Assembly (NCBI GenBank): GCA_950022295.1
Contig: OX465601.1
Span: 174,657,501-174,721,500 of the forward strand
DNA: 64,000 nt
Source: Bromus sterilis
Lineage: Eukaryota; Streptophyta; Magnoliopsida; Poales; Poaceae
Direction of reading: 5' to 3'
The position numbers and the translations under genes were made by a program. Every line of letters starts with the position of its first letter. Within the stretch, counting starts at the first letter, position 1. This document shows positions 47,916-59,353 of this stretch, one piece after another. The notes beneath the pieces were generated by a model. That model searched no databases. It was not told where the DNA came from and was given only the letters and a program-made list of their open reading frames with translations.

Positions 47916-49061
47916 GAAAGCGAGCTCGTCGAGTTCCTCCGTGAGAATCGGGACATCTTTGCATGGTCCCCTCAGGACATGCCTGGAGTACCGAGGGAAC
48001 TTGCCGAGCACAAGCTCCACGTCCGACCTGGATGCAAGCCAGTGAAGCAGCCACTTTCAGAAGACAAGAGAAAAGCAATTGGCAACGACATAGCCAAGTT
48101 GCTTGCAGCAGGATTCATCAAGGAAGTGTTCTACTCAGACTGGTTAGCAAATCCAGTTCTGTTGATGAAGAAGAATGGAACTTGGCGCATGTGTATAGAT
48201 TACACTTGCCTGAATAAGGCCTGCCCCAAGGATCCTTTTGCATTGCCCCGTATTGATCAAGTGATTGATTCTACGGCTGACTGTCAGTTATTATGCTTTC
48301 TGGATGCCACAGCAGGCTATCACCAGATTAAGATCGATGTAAACGATCAGATTAAAACAACATTTATCACCCCTTTCGGGGCTTATTGCTACCTCACCAT
48401 GCCGTTTGACCTGAAAAATGGCGGAGCGACATATCAGCGTACTATGCAGCGATGCCTCCGACCTCAGTTAGGTCAGAACATTCATGTGTATGTAGATGAC
48501 TTGGTAGTCAAGTCGATGCAAGGGCCAACCTTGCTCACCGACCTTGAAGAGACATTTTCAAACCTGCGCACATACAAGATCAAGGTCAACTCGGAGAAGT
48601 GCGTATTCGGCGTGCCAACCAGCAAGCTGCTCGGATTCCTGGTGTCCGAGAGAGGGATAGAGTGCAACCCTGATAATATTGCAGCAATTGACCGAATGAA
48701 CAAGCCCAGAAATCTCAGAGATGTGCAGAAGTTCACTGGTTGCCTGGCATCACTCAGCCGATTCCTCAGTCGGCTCGGCGAGAAGGCAATTCCTTTATAC
48801 CAGTTGATGAAGAAAACGGACAAGTTTGTGTGGACCCCCAAAGCAGATGAAGCATTCAAAGACCTCAAGCGTATGTTGTCCACCGCTCCGGTGCTGGCAG
48901 CTTCGATTGAGAAAGAACCAATGATGTTATACATTGCAGCAACCACTCGGGTGATCAATATTGTTATGGTGGTCGAGCGTCCTGAAAAGGACAAGGTACA
49001 ACTGATTCAGAGGCCAGTTTATTATGTCAGTGAAGTACTCTCCACCTCCAAGAAAAACTAA
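47916..49061 (+). pseudogene. Reverse transcriptase and RNase H of element G
   Basis: Contains the pre-RT block FLRENRDIFAWSPQDMPGVP, then the RT: MCIDYTCLNKACPKDPFALP, LCFLDATAGYHQIKI (Asp), FDLKNGGATYQRTM and the catalytic VYVDDLVVKS. It continues with KCVFGVPTSKLLGFLVSERG and the connection domain SLSRFLSRLGEKA. The linked RNase H has lost the acidic start common elsewhere (MLYIAATTRVIN). An in-frame TAA (49059-49061) ends this piece; the next begins in the same frame. Confidence 0.88.
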
Positions 49062-50816
49062 CCCCACTATCAGAAGATGTGTTATGGTGTGTACATGGCG
49101 GCAAAAAAGTTGAAGCCTTATTTTCAAGCTCATCCGATCACAGTTGTCAGCTCGGCTCTGCTGGCAGAAATCATAGGCAATCGGGACGCATCAGGCAGAG
49201 TGGAAAAATGGGCCTTTGAAATTGCTACTCATGGGATCAAATATGAGCCTCTCACAGCAGTCAAGTCTCAAGCTCTGGAGGATTTCCTGGTCGATTGGGC
49301 AGAAACTCAGTATGAGCCCCCCTGTCCGGATTCTCAGTTTTGGCAAATGCACTTTGATGGATCCAAGATGATGACCGGACTAGGGGCTGGGATTATTCTC
49401 ACCTCTCCCAAGGGTGACAAGCTCAAGTATGTGCTGCAGATCCACTTCGCAGCATCAAACAACGTGGCCGAGTACGAAGCATTGGTTCACGGCATCAAGC
49501 TGGCCAAGGAGATCGGCATTTGGCGGATTTTATGCTATGGAGATTCCGATCTGGTGGTGCAGCAGTGTACTGGCAATTGGGATGCAAAAGATGAAAACAT
49601 GGCGAGCTACAGATTCCTAGTGCAGCAATTATCCGGCTTCTTTGAGGGATGTGAGTTCCATCACGTCCCCCGAGCTAAGAATGAAGCAGCAGATGCACTA
49701 TCCAAGTTGGGATCCACCAGAAAGGAGATACCGACAGGAGTGTCATTGGAGAACATCCACAAGCCATCTATCAAGCCTTCCCCAGAATCAGAGTCAATCT
49801 TCATTCCGGCCGACCTGAAAATGGCCGAGCTGGAAGCACAGAAAGCGGCCAAGAGGCAGAAGCTAGAGAAGCAATCGGCCGCACCAGGGGCTGCCGATTG
49901 CGATCCAGGGGCTGCTGTCGTTAGCTCAGGGACTGAGGCACCCATGCAAGAAGTAGCTGGCTCCTCCTCCTCTGAGTTGCCAGTAGCAGAAGCCGATCCA
50001 CCAGAGCAAGTGGCAGCAACAGTTATGGTAGCCGTGGTAGCACCATCATGGGCCGAGCTGATCAGAGATTTCCTGGTAGATGGAATACTTCCCCAAGATG
50101 AAGTAGAAGCTCGGCAAATCCAGCGCCGAGCCGGAGCATACACCATCATCAACAATGAGCTAGTGCATCGCAGTGCGACTGGAGTTGTCCAGCGTTGCGT
50201 GGAAGAGCACATGGGGCTAGAGCTGTTACGGGACATCCACCAAGGAGAATGTGGCCATCACGCATCAGCTATAGCAATAGTGGCCAAAGCCTTTCGGCAT
50301 GGTTTTTACTGGCCGACTGCGAAAGCAGCGGCAGAAGAGCTGGTCAAGCACTGCAACGGGTGTCAAAGATTCAAACCCAAGGGCCACCTGCCAGCATCAG
50401 CACTCAAGACTATTATGATCACATGGCCATTCGCAGTATGGGGACTGGACATGGTCGGGTCGTTCAAGACAGCCAGAGGTGGCATGACACATTTGCTGGT
50501 AGAAGTGGACAAATTTACCAAGTGGATTGAGGCAAGGCCGATCAAGAAGCTGGACGGACCAACTGCGACCAGATTCATTGTGGACATCACAGTCCCATAT
50601 GGAGTGCCGAACAGCATCATCACAGACAATGGAACAAACTTTGTGAAGGGTGCATTGGCTCGGTATGCATCCAGATCGGGCATTCGGCTGGATGTAGCAT
50701 CGGTCGCTCACCCCCAGTCCAATGGTCAAGCAGAGCGGGCAAATGGTCTCATTTTGTCCGGAATCAAGCCAAGGCTAGTGGAACCGCTGGAGAGGGCCTC
50801 CCGGTGCATGGATTGA
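49062..50816 (+). pseudogene. Archaeal-type RNase H and integrase of element G
   Basis: Same frame as the RT. The second RNase H has HFDGSKMMTGLGAG (Asp), NNVAEYEALVHGI (Glu), ILCYGDSDLVVQQ (Asp) and NEAADALSKLG (Asp). An Ala/Pro-rich linker follows, then the integrase zinc region (GECGHHAS...HCNGCQRF) and core: WGLDMVGSF, IITDNGTNFVKG, HPQSNGQAERANGL. All three D-D-E residues are present. The frame shifts at about 50790-50830. Confidence 0.9.
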
Positions 50817-51312
50817 TGAGTTCCCAGCAGTACTGTGGACTTTGCGGACTACACCGAACCGTTCAACTGGATTCACTCCCTTCTTCCTCGTATATGGCGT
50901 GGAGGCAATCATTCCCTCCGATATTGAGTTCGACTCACCCCGTCATGCCATGTACACAGAGGCAGAAGCCAAGGAAGCTCGAGAGGATGGTGTTGATCTG
51001 CAAGAAGAAGCATGCCTCCTGGCTCTGTCCAGGTCGGCAATATACCAGCAGAAGCTGAGGCAATACCACAACAAGAAGATCCGTCCCCTAGCTTTTCGCG
51101 AGGGTGACTTGGTGTTGCGTCGAATCCAAAAATCGGATGGCCAGCACAAGTTATCCTCCCCTTGGGAAGGTCCATTTGTCGTCAGTCGAGCTCTCAAGAA
51201 CAATGCATACTACCTCATCGACTGCAGGAAGCCGACCCAATATGTGGATACTTCAAGACAAGAAACAGAGCGTCCCTGGAACGTCGAGCAGTTGTGCCCG
51301 TTTTACATTTGA
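50817..51312 (+). pseudogene. Integrase C-terminus of element G
   Basis: Shifted frame relative to the core: ELPAVLWTLRTTPN can be read just before, then GFTPFFLVYGVEAIIP, REGDLVLRRIQ and WEGPFVVSRAL, a GPF/Y-type C-terminal module. The stop at 51310-51312 ends pol. No chromodomain, as expected for Tat elements. Confidence 0.88.
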
Positions 51313-52039
51313 GCGGTATCGATGTACTCCCCTTATGAAATATTGTTAATGAGAATGGTCGTGCATCCTAGGGATCACATTCGGCAGGAGCTATAAAACC
51401 TTGTGCATTCATATACCAGTCCCAAGGTCGGCAATAGCAGGCTCGGGAACTGGTCGGTTGCCCTGAAACGGGTATACTTGAGAAAGAACAAGAAGAGCGG
51501 TGGAGGTGTGAGGCTCCGTCCGAACTGAATGCAGAACCGCAGGTCGGCTGTAATGTCAGGACGGGGCCGAGCAAAGCTACCAACCGGAAGGTTCGCAATC
51601 CCAAAGTATATCTAGGTCGGAGTTAGCCGACAGCAAGCGCCACCGATTGTGACCAAACCGGCTGGCCTACAGTCGATGGGTTGCAATCGGATCGGTCGTA
51701 CAACCTTGCCTTCGCACAAAGAACTGTGAACCTAGAAGTACTTGTCAAAATTTCTTCAAAGTTTATTTTCCGATCCGACCACAGACCGCAGGTCGGCTGT
51801 AGGGTCGGCAGGAATAGGAACTGAGGAGGAAGACAGGCAAAGAAAAAGGCAATCGGTTTGGAAAATGCGAAGGCAAGAGAGCATATATAACTAGAAAAGC
51901 AAAGCAAGTTCATGAGAAAGCATGGCTGGCATGCCGAATGTAGATCATTACGTAAAAGTGGCCCTCGTCGGGCGCACTTGGAGTTTTAATGTAAATTGTC
52001 TTTTTGGAGCTGAAAACAGATAAAATATGGGCGCCGAGC
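51313..52039. other. Element G, non-coding stretch after pol
   Basis: About 730 bp. The motif GGTCGGCTGTA occurs twice (about 51542 and 51792), otherwise there are only small frames. It lies between the ends of pol and the opposite-strand gene, so transcripts from the two strands would converge here. Confidence 0.5.
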
Positions 52040-55000
52040 TCAAGCAGTTGGAGGGATCGGCGCATCAGCAGCAGCAGCTGAGGTGGTCGGCGTAGCAGTA
52101 GTAGCACCTCCGGGAGCGGCAGAGGTCGACTTGGCGGCAGCAGCAACACTCGGAGTAGCAGGAGCGGTGTCGAGAGCACCGCCCGCAGCGGATGTGGCAG
52201 TAGCTTCTGGCAGAGTGCTCGGAGGGGCATGAGTACTGCTCTCCGAGTGCTCGTCGGAGGAATCCTCGCCTTCTTCATCATCGGCCTCATCTTCATCATC
52301 ATCACCAGCATAGTGCGATGAGCGGGAGCTCTCGCCCCGAAATTGATGAGCAGTACGAGCTTGTGTGTCCTCACTGGTTGTATAGCATAGATCACTAAGC
52401 TCTTGCGGGGCAATCGGAGAACCTGCATCATCAAGATATGGAGTGTACTCCAGCAGGTCCATGGCTAGGGAGAGCTCCTGTGCAACCTGGCAGATCTGGG
52501 GCCAAACTTCACCAACATCAGCCTCTAATTGGTCCCGCAGAGCACGAAGAAGACTCAGGTCGACAGTTGGGTGCCAGCCTTTCACAATGGCAAGTGAGGC
52601 TTGCACACCAGCTCGGAAGGTTGAATCAAGCATGGCATGAAGCTGGCGAGGAGCAGCCTTGAGGTTCCGAGCAACATCTTCAGTGGTGTGATTGGCGATG
52701 GGCTTGGTCCGGGAGCGGAAGAGCATCTGATTCAGCTTCTGGACCCCGGCTTTATAAATGCACAAGGCACCTTTCACATGGGGCACACAGGCGTCCAGAG
52801 CAACAACAAAGTCCTCGGCATTCTAGTCGGCGTCAGGAGCAACGACCTCGCCTCGCACAAGGCGGGCCTCATCAACAGCCTTGTCGGCAACAGGAGTAGA
52901 GTTGGGCCAGACATCTAGCAGAAAACCAATCGGAAAGGAGTGAGAATAGCAAGCCACAAGATTAGATTGGAGCAAAGAGAAAGCAGAAAGGTAAAGCATA
53001 CCAGCAAGAGAAATATCTGCACGGTGGAGGCAAGTGAGGGAGAGGTCGCACTTGGCTTGAGCAGCATCAATCTACTTTTGGTACTGGGCGTCCAGGTCTT
53101 CGCAACGTTTCACGGCTACATCGCGCTCCTTCAATAGTTGGCCCTTAGTTTCCTCCCGAGCAGCCAACAACCGCCGCAGATCGGCGTCATAAGCATTCTT
53201 ATTAGCAGCAAGGTCGCCGGTCAAGTTCTGGACCCGGGCCTAGAGCTCGGTCTCAACCTGGGATAAACGGGCGCTTTCGGCCTGGGCACCCTCAAGCTGG
53301 CTATTCTTCTCGCCGAGCTGACTTTCAAGTTCGGCAATTCTCTTCTTCGCGGCATCCAGTTCGGCGGTGTGGGCAGCAGCAGCTGAAAAGAGGCAAAGTT
53401 TGATCAGAGCAGATATACAATAGTAGTGGGCAGCCAAGAGGTCGGAGGTGCGGGTTACTGGTCAGCTCCTTCATCTTGGTAGCCTGAGCTTCGAAGGTCT
53501 TCTTCAGAGCAGCCACATTCTGTTGGCTAGTAGTGTAGGCATTTAACAGGTCGTCAAATACATCTTGACTCCTGTCGCAAAGGGCCTGAAAAATTGGCTG
53601 ATCAGATCTAAGAATAAAGAAGAAGATCCGAGCTGATTGCTCACAATCAGCCCGAATCTCGGGGACTACACCCAGTGGGTGCGCTGACGCGCCCCCACTA
53701 GAAGAAAACTTACCATGAAGAATTGCTCGGAGGAGGCAAGTTGCTCAGTGGCCGTAGTGGCAAAGTTCTGGATCTGAGAAGCCAGACCCGCGAGTTGGTG
53801 TCGGAGATGAGCGGGTGTCTGGTTCGCGGGTCCAGCGGTAGCAGCAGCGGTGTGATCGGCAGGAGATTGCACAGGAGCACAAGCGTACGCCTGTCGGAAC
53901 CGTTTGACTCGAGAGAGTTGATCGGTCGCTGGCCGGCGCACCACAGTCAAAGGGGTAGTGAGGGGGGAGTTACCTCAGGAGCAGTGACAGCCACAGTAAC
54001 CCAAGCTGAAGAAGCCTCGGGTGGAGCAAAGTCTACATCGTCCAGATCTGTGATCGGCACAGCAGAATGTGCGATCCCAGACTGGTCGATGAGGAGAGGT
54101 TCAGCAGTGGCCGTCGCCGTGGGGGCAGTCGGAGTGGCGGCGGCAGCAGAGATCAGAGCAGCAATGGGCTGCGTTTGAGTAGCGACAGCACTGGAGCTCG
54201 GAGGGACAATGGGCTGCGCCTGTTTGGCGGCAGCAACAACTTTCTGTTTCTTGGCACGCTCGGCCTTGGAGGTGTCAGCGGCGGCTCTCTTCCTGGAGAG
54301 GACGGGGGCAGTAGTAGTAGAAGAAGCAGGAGGAGAGGCGGAGGGCGCAGTCGGAGGCGTTGTCGGAGCCGCCGCAGAAGTGATCGGGGCAAGAGGTCGG
54401 ACAGCCCTGGGCAAGTGAAAGGCAAGTTAGAACAAAGCATCAGGCAAGACCAACACAAGACTAAAGCAAAGACAAGTACCCAGCAGCTCGGGGCAGGTGG
54501 GAAGCAAAGGCCGCCATGGAGAAGTTCGGGCGGGCAATGTTGAGAGGAATGGCAGTCAGCACCGGACTGGTGGACTTGGAGGCAGTCGAAGCAGAGGTCG
54601 GGCGCTTCGAGGTAGCCCCAGCTCTCTTCTTGGGGGCCTTGGAGGGTCCGCCGGCACTAGCTTCAGCTCAGGGGCGTTTCCCCTCGGCCACCATCTGAGC
54701 AACTGGCTCGGACTCTGCGTCGTGGTCACCAGGGGCATCAGAATCATCACTCCAGTCGGCCATGAAGCGTTTGATAGAAGAGTCGGACTCACCCTTCTGT
54801 TTGCGCACGAGCTCAGATGAGGCAGTTCGGGCTTCAGTTTCGGAGTCTGAATCAGGCACAAGCTCCAGATCCACAGAGTCCTCCTCGGCACGGTTAGGGT
54901 GGTAGAGAGAGAGGGCCTGCCCATCCTGCATGTACCTGGAGGCAATGAATTCATGTAGAAGAACAGTTGATCAGAACCAACACAAAGAGGCAGAGTAAAA

Positions 55001-55956
55001 TATGCAGGAGATCGGAAGCAACACTATACCACGGGAGGAGGTCGGCGCCGATTGTACGCATGAACTCCGAAATCGAAGGGGTCGACGAGCTTGAGGTCGG
55101 TGATTGTATTGATCCGGTGAAGGAGCTCCTCCTGCTCTATCTTGAAGGTGGAGATGCGGGTCAGGTCGAGCCGACCGGACATATCGCAGATGCGGTGGCA
55201 GCGGCGCTGCAGAGGAAGGACCCGGCGGCAGAGCCAGCCGGCGATAAGATCGGAGGGGCGCAGGCCCTCACTCATCAGCTCGGCGATCCGAGCCACCTGG
55301 CGGTCCAGATCGGTGTCGCCATCACCAGGCTTCGCCGACCAGTTGTGTTGGGTCGGAGGAGGCACGGAGAACTCAGGTAAATTGAGTAAATCTTGGTCTT
55401 CAGGGGAGGAGACGTAGAAGAACCCCATCTGCCAGTCTTTAATGGACTGCGGGGGAGGAGGATGGGGGTAGAGGCCGGCCCGGCGCGTGTAGATCACCGC
55501 TGCTCTGCATTCGGCCATCACCTTTACCTCCTCCTTCTTGCCGGTTTTGGGGTCGGTATTGGTAATCCTGGTCCCGACCCGGAAGCTTCGAAAATTGAAG
55601 AGCCTGCACCACAAGCCAATAGAAGGCCTCACCCCGAGGTAGCCCTCGCACATAGTGACGAAGGCCGAGAGGAGCATCACAGCGTTGGCGCCGAGGTGGT
55701 GGGGTTGGAGCCGGTAGAAGTCCAGAAAATCGCGGAAGAATTTGGAGACGGGAATCCCAAAGCCTCGCTCGAAGTGGGCAATGAAGATGACCCGTTCGCC
55801 GGGCTCAGGCACGGGCACGAGCTCGGGACCGGGAACGCGAAAATCAAGATTTCGCGGAAGCTTTCGAGCGCGGCGGAGCATGAGGATCTGCATCTCATTC
55901 ACGTTGGATCCCTTCCAAGCGCCCCGCTGGCGGGAGGCGGCGCCGTCGTCTCCCAT
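52040..55956 (-). pseudogene. Antisense, probably spliced gene in element G ('putative gypsy type transposon' family)
   Basis: Runs opposite to gag-pol. Exon 1 (55956 to about 55030) starts MGDDGAASRQRGAWKGSN and has the conserved block VPEPGERVIFIAHFERGFG, FRDFLDFYRLQPHHLGANAV and CEGYLGVRPSIGLWCRLFNF. This matches the plant 'putative gypsy type transposon' domain (Pfam Transposase_28 type) as I know it. Further open segments: 54935-54668 (QDGQALSLYHPNRAEEDS), 54414-53947, 53950-53666, 53437-53240 (coiled coil AKKRIAELESQLGEKNSQLE) and 52786-52040 (acidic run DDDEDEADDEEGEDSSDEH). Between them lie frame breaks with GT/AG-type borders, such as GTATAG after exon 1 and CCTCCAG before exon 2. 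Exon joints are approximate and reading phase was not proved. Such additional ORFs are known in Tat elements; the biochemical role is unknown. Confidence 0.72.
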
Positions 55957-56240
55957 GGAGGAGTTGGACGCCGTGGCGGACGAAGAAGACGAAGAAGATG
56001 AGGAAGACAGCGGCAATAGATGCGGCAAGAGCCGAGAGCCAAGACCCTCAATGGCGACTGGGAAGACGGCGGCGACGGCGGCGGTGAGCAGCGGCGAGGG
56101 TGTCGTGCGGGTGGACCTACTCTCCGACGGTTGCGGCGATGGCAACAGAGCGCACGGCGGCAATGGCGATGGAGGCGGAGAGGAAAAAGGCAAGGAAGAG
56201 GATGATGCGGGCGAGGGGCGCCGCATCCCCTCCCCCCGGG

Positions 56241-56250
56241 CTATTTATAA
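56241..56250 (-). promoter_or_regulatory. TATA box for the antisense gene
   Basis: The - strand reads TTATAAATAGCCCGGGGG. It lies about 285 bp upstream of the ATG at 55956. An ATG at 56226 is in the same frame but too close to the TATA box to be within the transcript, which favours the 55956 start and a Ser/Pro-rich upstream segment that is leader. Confidence 0.55.
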
Positions 56251-56677
56251 TGCCAGCGGGGAGGTAGTGGGATCCGGTGCGCCGAGCCAGCAGAGGCGTG
56301 TGGCCGCAGGTATGCGCGACGTGGAGGAAGTTAGGGCGCAGAAGATCCGGTGGACAAGACGGGACGTGCGCGCATGGACCGAGGTGGCAGTTATGTCACG
56401 TCCATTCGTGGCACGTCGTCCCGTATTCGGCGGCGTATTCGAAACGGCAGCAACGATCAACATTTCAGTCAAACCAACCGTTGGCGAGATCGGCGGGGGA
56501 GAGGAAGAGGTCGGATACAAGCTGCATCAGGTCGGCAAGGCAGTACTCCCAGAAGATTCACACTAGTCCGAGCAGATCTACGTCATCCCAAGAAGAGCAC
56601 ACACGAGTCAATATAGGAACCTGTGCAGGCCCCTCTCTCATTTTGATCGGCGGGACCTCTGCAGCTTCAGGGGCTAC
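56251..56677. other. Element G, region before the 3' LTR with PPT
   Basis: Upstream region of the antisense gene. It ends TTCAGGGGCTAC before the LTR, the PPT position on the + strand. No coding function recognised. Confidence 0.5.
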
Positions 56678-57521
56678 TGTCGGGGGTATGACCCCCGGGT
56701 AGGGTCACCCAGGAGAAACAATCTATCAAAGCGAAGATCACCGACCTGATGGTCGTCGATCTCATCAAGGCCGAACTAATGAAGACAGTACCAGAAGTGG
56801 GTCGAGCAGCCTAGGTCGGAGGCCGATTGCTCGGAGCCAACGCAATCGGCCTCACCTGAGATCAGCTCGGACAGAAGCAGCAAGGCAACCTCCGACCTGG
56901 GGGACAGGACGGACGTCCAGTACAAGAGCATTCAATGCACAATCCCACAAGATCCGGGCTCAGAGGCGTGCGGTCTCCCGCAGCGCAGATCACACAGACA
57001 AGTCTACACTGCCGAGCCACCTACTTCACTGTTCATCACATCATCCCTACAACTAGCGGCATGGAGAGCCGCGGAGCTACCCCGGGTCAACCGGAGAGCC
57101 CACGTCCTGAGGGCCCCAATAGATCGGAGACTGGCTGTTGGGCCCTCCCCCATGTATATTTACCTTTGTACCCCGGGCTCGGCCTATAAGAGCCCTGGGT
57201 ACCCCTCCTGTGCGAGGGACGGCACCATAGTTATTGCACTTCCACCCACCTAGAGAGAGCCAGGAGAGAGTAGTGACCAGAGGCCCTCTTCTCCTTCCTC
57301 TCATACATCTCATGGAGCATTCATTGTAGCCAGAGTTATTGCTTATAGTTAGCACAGCAGGACTAGGGGTGTTATCTCTACGAAGAGCCCCGAACCTGGG
57401 TACATCGCGGTGTTTCACTGTGCTTGTCCCCAATCTCATTTCCGGTGCCACCAACAACAACCTCGGTCATGTCCCTCTCTTTATCCATCCCCATGGCATC
57501 TGCCGTTACCAAACGACGACA
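56678..57521 (+). repeat. Element G 3' LTR
   Basis: 844 bp, TGTCGGGGGTATGACCCCC to AAACGACGACA. Equal in length to the 5' LTR with about 42 substitutions by hand count. Confidence 0.93.
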
Positions 57522-58300
57522 GGAGGAGCTCGGGGGTTCGGGCTGCTCTCCATGGACGGCGGCGCGGCTCGGGCGCCGGACGGGCCAGGGCGGGCTTGGC
57601 GGAGGATCCCGGGCCCTGCGGGGCACGGTTCGGCCGGGAGAGAGGCTCGGGGCAACGTGGACGTGCTGGGAGCCCTAGATCTCGCAGATCAACGGCTGGG
57701 GTAGCTCGGGCTCCAGGGTTTCGGTTGTGGAGGGGGGGTAGATGGGCAGAATTTGGAGGAACCCAAGGGGGTGGCTGTAATTTTCAGGGGGGAAACCCTA
57801 ATGCCCTGGGAGAAGATGAGGGGTCATTATATAGGCTAGGTGGTCCTCCTAAAGTCGGAAATGCCACCGTTTCTCTCTCGCGCGTCCGGTGACTGCGTTT
57901 CTGACCGCCGGAGGTGCATACGAACTCCGATTCGGACGAAACTTCGAGCCACGCGCTCAGCACGTCGAGCCCGTCGATTATACCTCACTTCGGTACCATT
58001 CCGAGAACATTTCTCTGGCGCCCAATAAAATAATACGTTTATTAAATAAATGGGGTTTTCGATCCGGTGACGATGGCTGGACTTGTGCCGGTTGAGACGG
58101 TGCTCGCGTGAAACCCGGTGTCGCAAAGTCGTGTGCCGTGGTGGAAAGGGCCCGGTCACGCATCCGATACGAGAATAGGGGGGAGAATTATTCACCGATT
58201 ATTATTTCGGTGAAGCAAACACTGCAAACAACTCAGGCAATCATCACAGCAACACAGCAAACAAATTTTTTAATTAGGGTGGAATTTCCGGGCTGTTACA
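57522..58300 (-). repeat. F1 LTR, right segment
   Basis: Starts with the TSD GGAGG (57522-57526) and continues F1 to TGTTACA. It is parallel to about 42480-43232 of F2, including the ACCGCCGGAGGTGCATACGA section and the TATA box. ORFs here are LTR shadows. Confidence 0.85.
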
Positions 58301-58305
58301 GCTCA
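58301..58305 (+). repeat. Target-site duplication GCTCA, right copy (F1)
   Basis: Matches 36441-36445; LINE coding sequence resumes from here on the - strand. Confidence 0.93.
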
Positions 58306-58948
58306 TTTGGTACTCCATAACTAGGGTACATGTCGGCCCACATCAGATTACCGCATCCTCTATCAAGCCATTATCTAATCTGGCTCCTCCTCCAAGTGAA
58401 GGTATCGCCTCAATAGCAAAGGTCATCCAGATTGCATGTTTAGCGTCATGGAACACTTGTATACAACATTGGGGCCTTATAGCCTCCCCTTCCTTCTCAT
58501 GAGAATAATGTATCTCATTATCATCACCCGTTATGAGCCATGGAAGATTCATCATTGCATCAAGTTCCCGAAGATAGTCCCAAGTAAGATGCTTTCGTTC
58601 TCCACTTGGTTCCCCATAAATTCCTGTAAAGCACCATCCTTCATTCAATGACCCATTTGTCCAGACATCAATGTGGTTTGGACGAACAATTGTTGATGTA
58701 ACCCCAGGTTTGATTACCAGAACATAGCTAGTCCTCCACTTCTCCCGTCACTCTCCCAAATTTCCATCTCCTCAAATTCCAACCTCCTCCTAAGCTTTTA
58801 TGCATTAACTTTGTCTAGATGTGTTTCAGACAAGCTCTTGGACTCCCAAGAACAACACATCCGACATGACACGCTCTTGGACTCCCAAGAGCACTCGAAC
58901 TACCGCGGGCTTGTGCATCCCATTGTAGTTCCAACTCATGAGTTTCAT
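58301..58948 (-). pseudogene. LINE ORF2: N-terminal endonuclease domain
   Basis: The - strand from 58948 reads MKLMSWNYNGMHKPAVVRVL, the start of an APE-type endonuclease of plant L1-like LINEs. After several stops it continues with WCFTGIYGEPSGERKHLTW and WLITGDDNEI-x-YSHEKEG (usually GDFNEI). It then runs into F1 and resumes at 36445 with SDHKLV. A 39-bp duplication sits at the start (58832-58900). The endonuclease would nick target DNA for target-primed reverse transcription. The copy is inactive. Confidence 0.82.
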
Positions 58949-59353
58949 TGCGACTGATCGAGCCCCTTATCAGAGTTCGTCGATAATTTGTGTTGGCGTC
59001 CATCACAACCTTGTCCTCTACTTTCAACCTCTCGGAGTCATGGGAAGAAGAATCCCCATCCTTATTATCGTTCACATCAGCCTCCTCACCCTACTTAGTC
59101 TATGTGATCATTGCATTCATGGCCTTAGTTGTTCTTTAGAGCTTGGGCTACTATTGGGGTCGCCAATGCCCGTTTAGGATCTGTTTCATCTTCGACATAT
59201 GTGAGCCTGCCTGCAAGCTTCTCATCAGCCCAACCCCCATGGATTTTTGCTCGGGCCAGATAATGTATCACAGAGATCATCTTCATCATCAACACCAACT
59301 CTTCCACCTCCAGCCTTGGAAGCACCCCGTACACTGCTTTCTGTCCTTGGTTT
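58949..59353 (-). other. LINE, region between ORF1 and ORF2
   Basis: About 400 bp expected to hold the C-terminal part of ORF1 and the inter-ORF spacer. Small frames only; no motif recognised with confidence. Confidence 0.45.

Larger units (their letters stand above)
43997..57521 (+). mobile_element. Element G: near-complete Tat/Retand-like Ty3/gypsy element with an antisense gene
   Basis: 13,525 bp between GGAGG duplications (43992-43996 and 57522-57526). The LTRs are 844 bp each. Order: LTR, PBS, gag, protease, RT, RNase H, archaeal-type RNase H, integrase, 5.3 kb with a - strand gene, LTR. The 5' LTR's first base is A instead of T, so its TG terminus is lost. Hand count gives about 42 differences between the LTRs (about 5%), clearly more than for A and Angela. 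gag-pol has three in-frame stops and two frameshifts but all domains are present. Confidence 0.93.
36446..58300 (-). mobile_element. F1: solo LTR split by F2 and element G
   Basis: Ends are TGTAAGGCCCGATATGCGG and GGAATTTCCGGGCTGTTACA, which on the - strand give the common Triticeae LTR start TGTAACAGCCCGG. Its own sequence is 36446-38744, 43238-43996 and 57527-58300, about 3.8 kb in total. No internal region is present, only LTR plus the TSD GCTCA, so it is a solo LTR from LTR-LTR recombination. Strand is inferred from a CTATATAAT-type TATA box near 57830-57840 (- strand). The lineage cannot be stated from LTR sequence alone. Confidence 0.88.
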
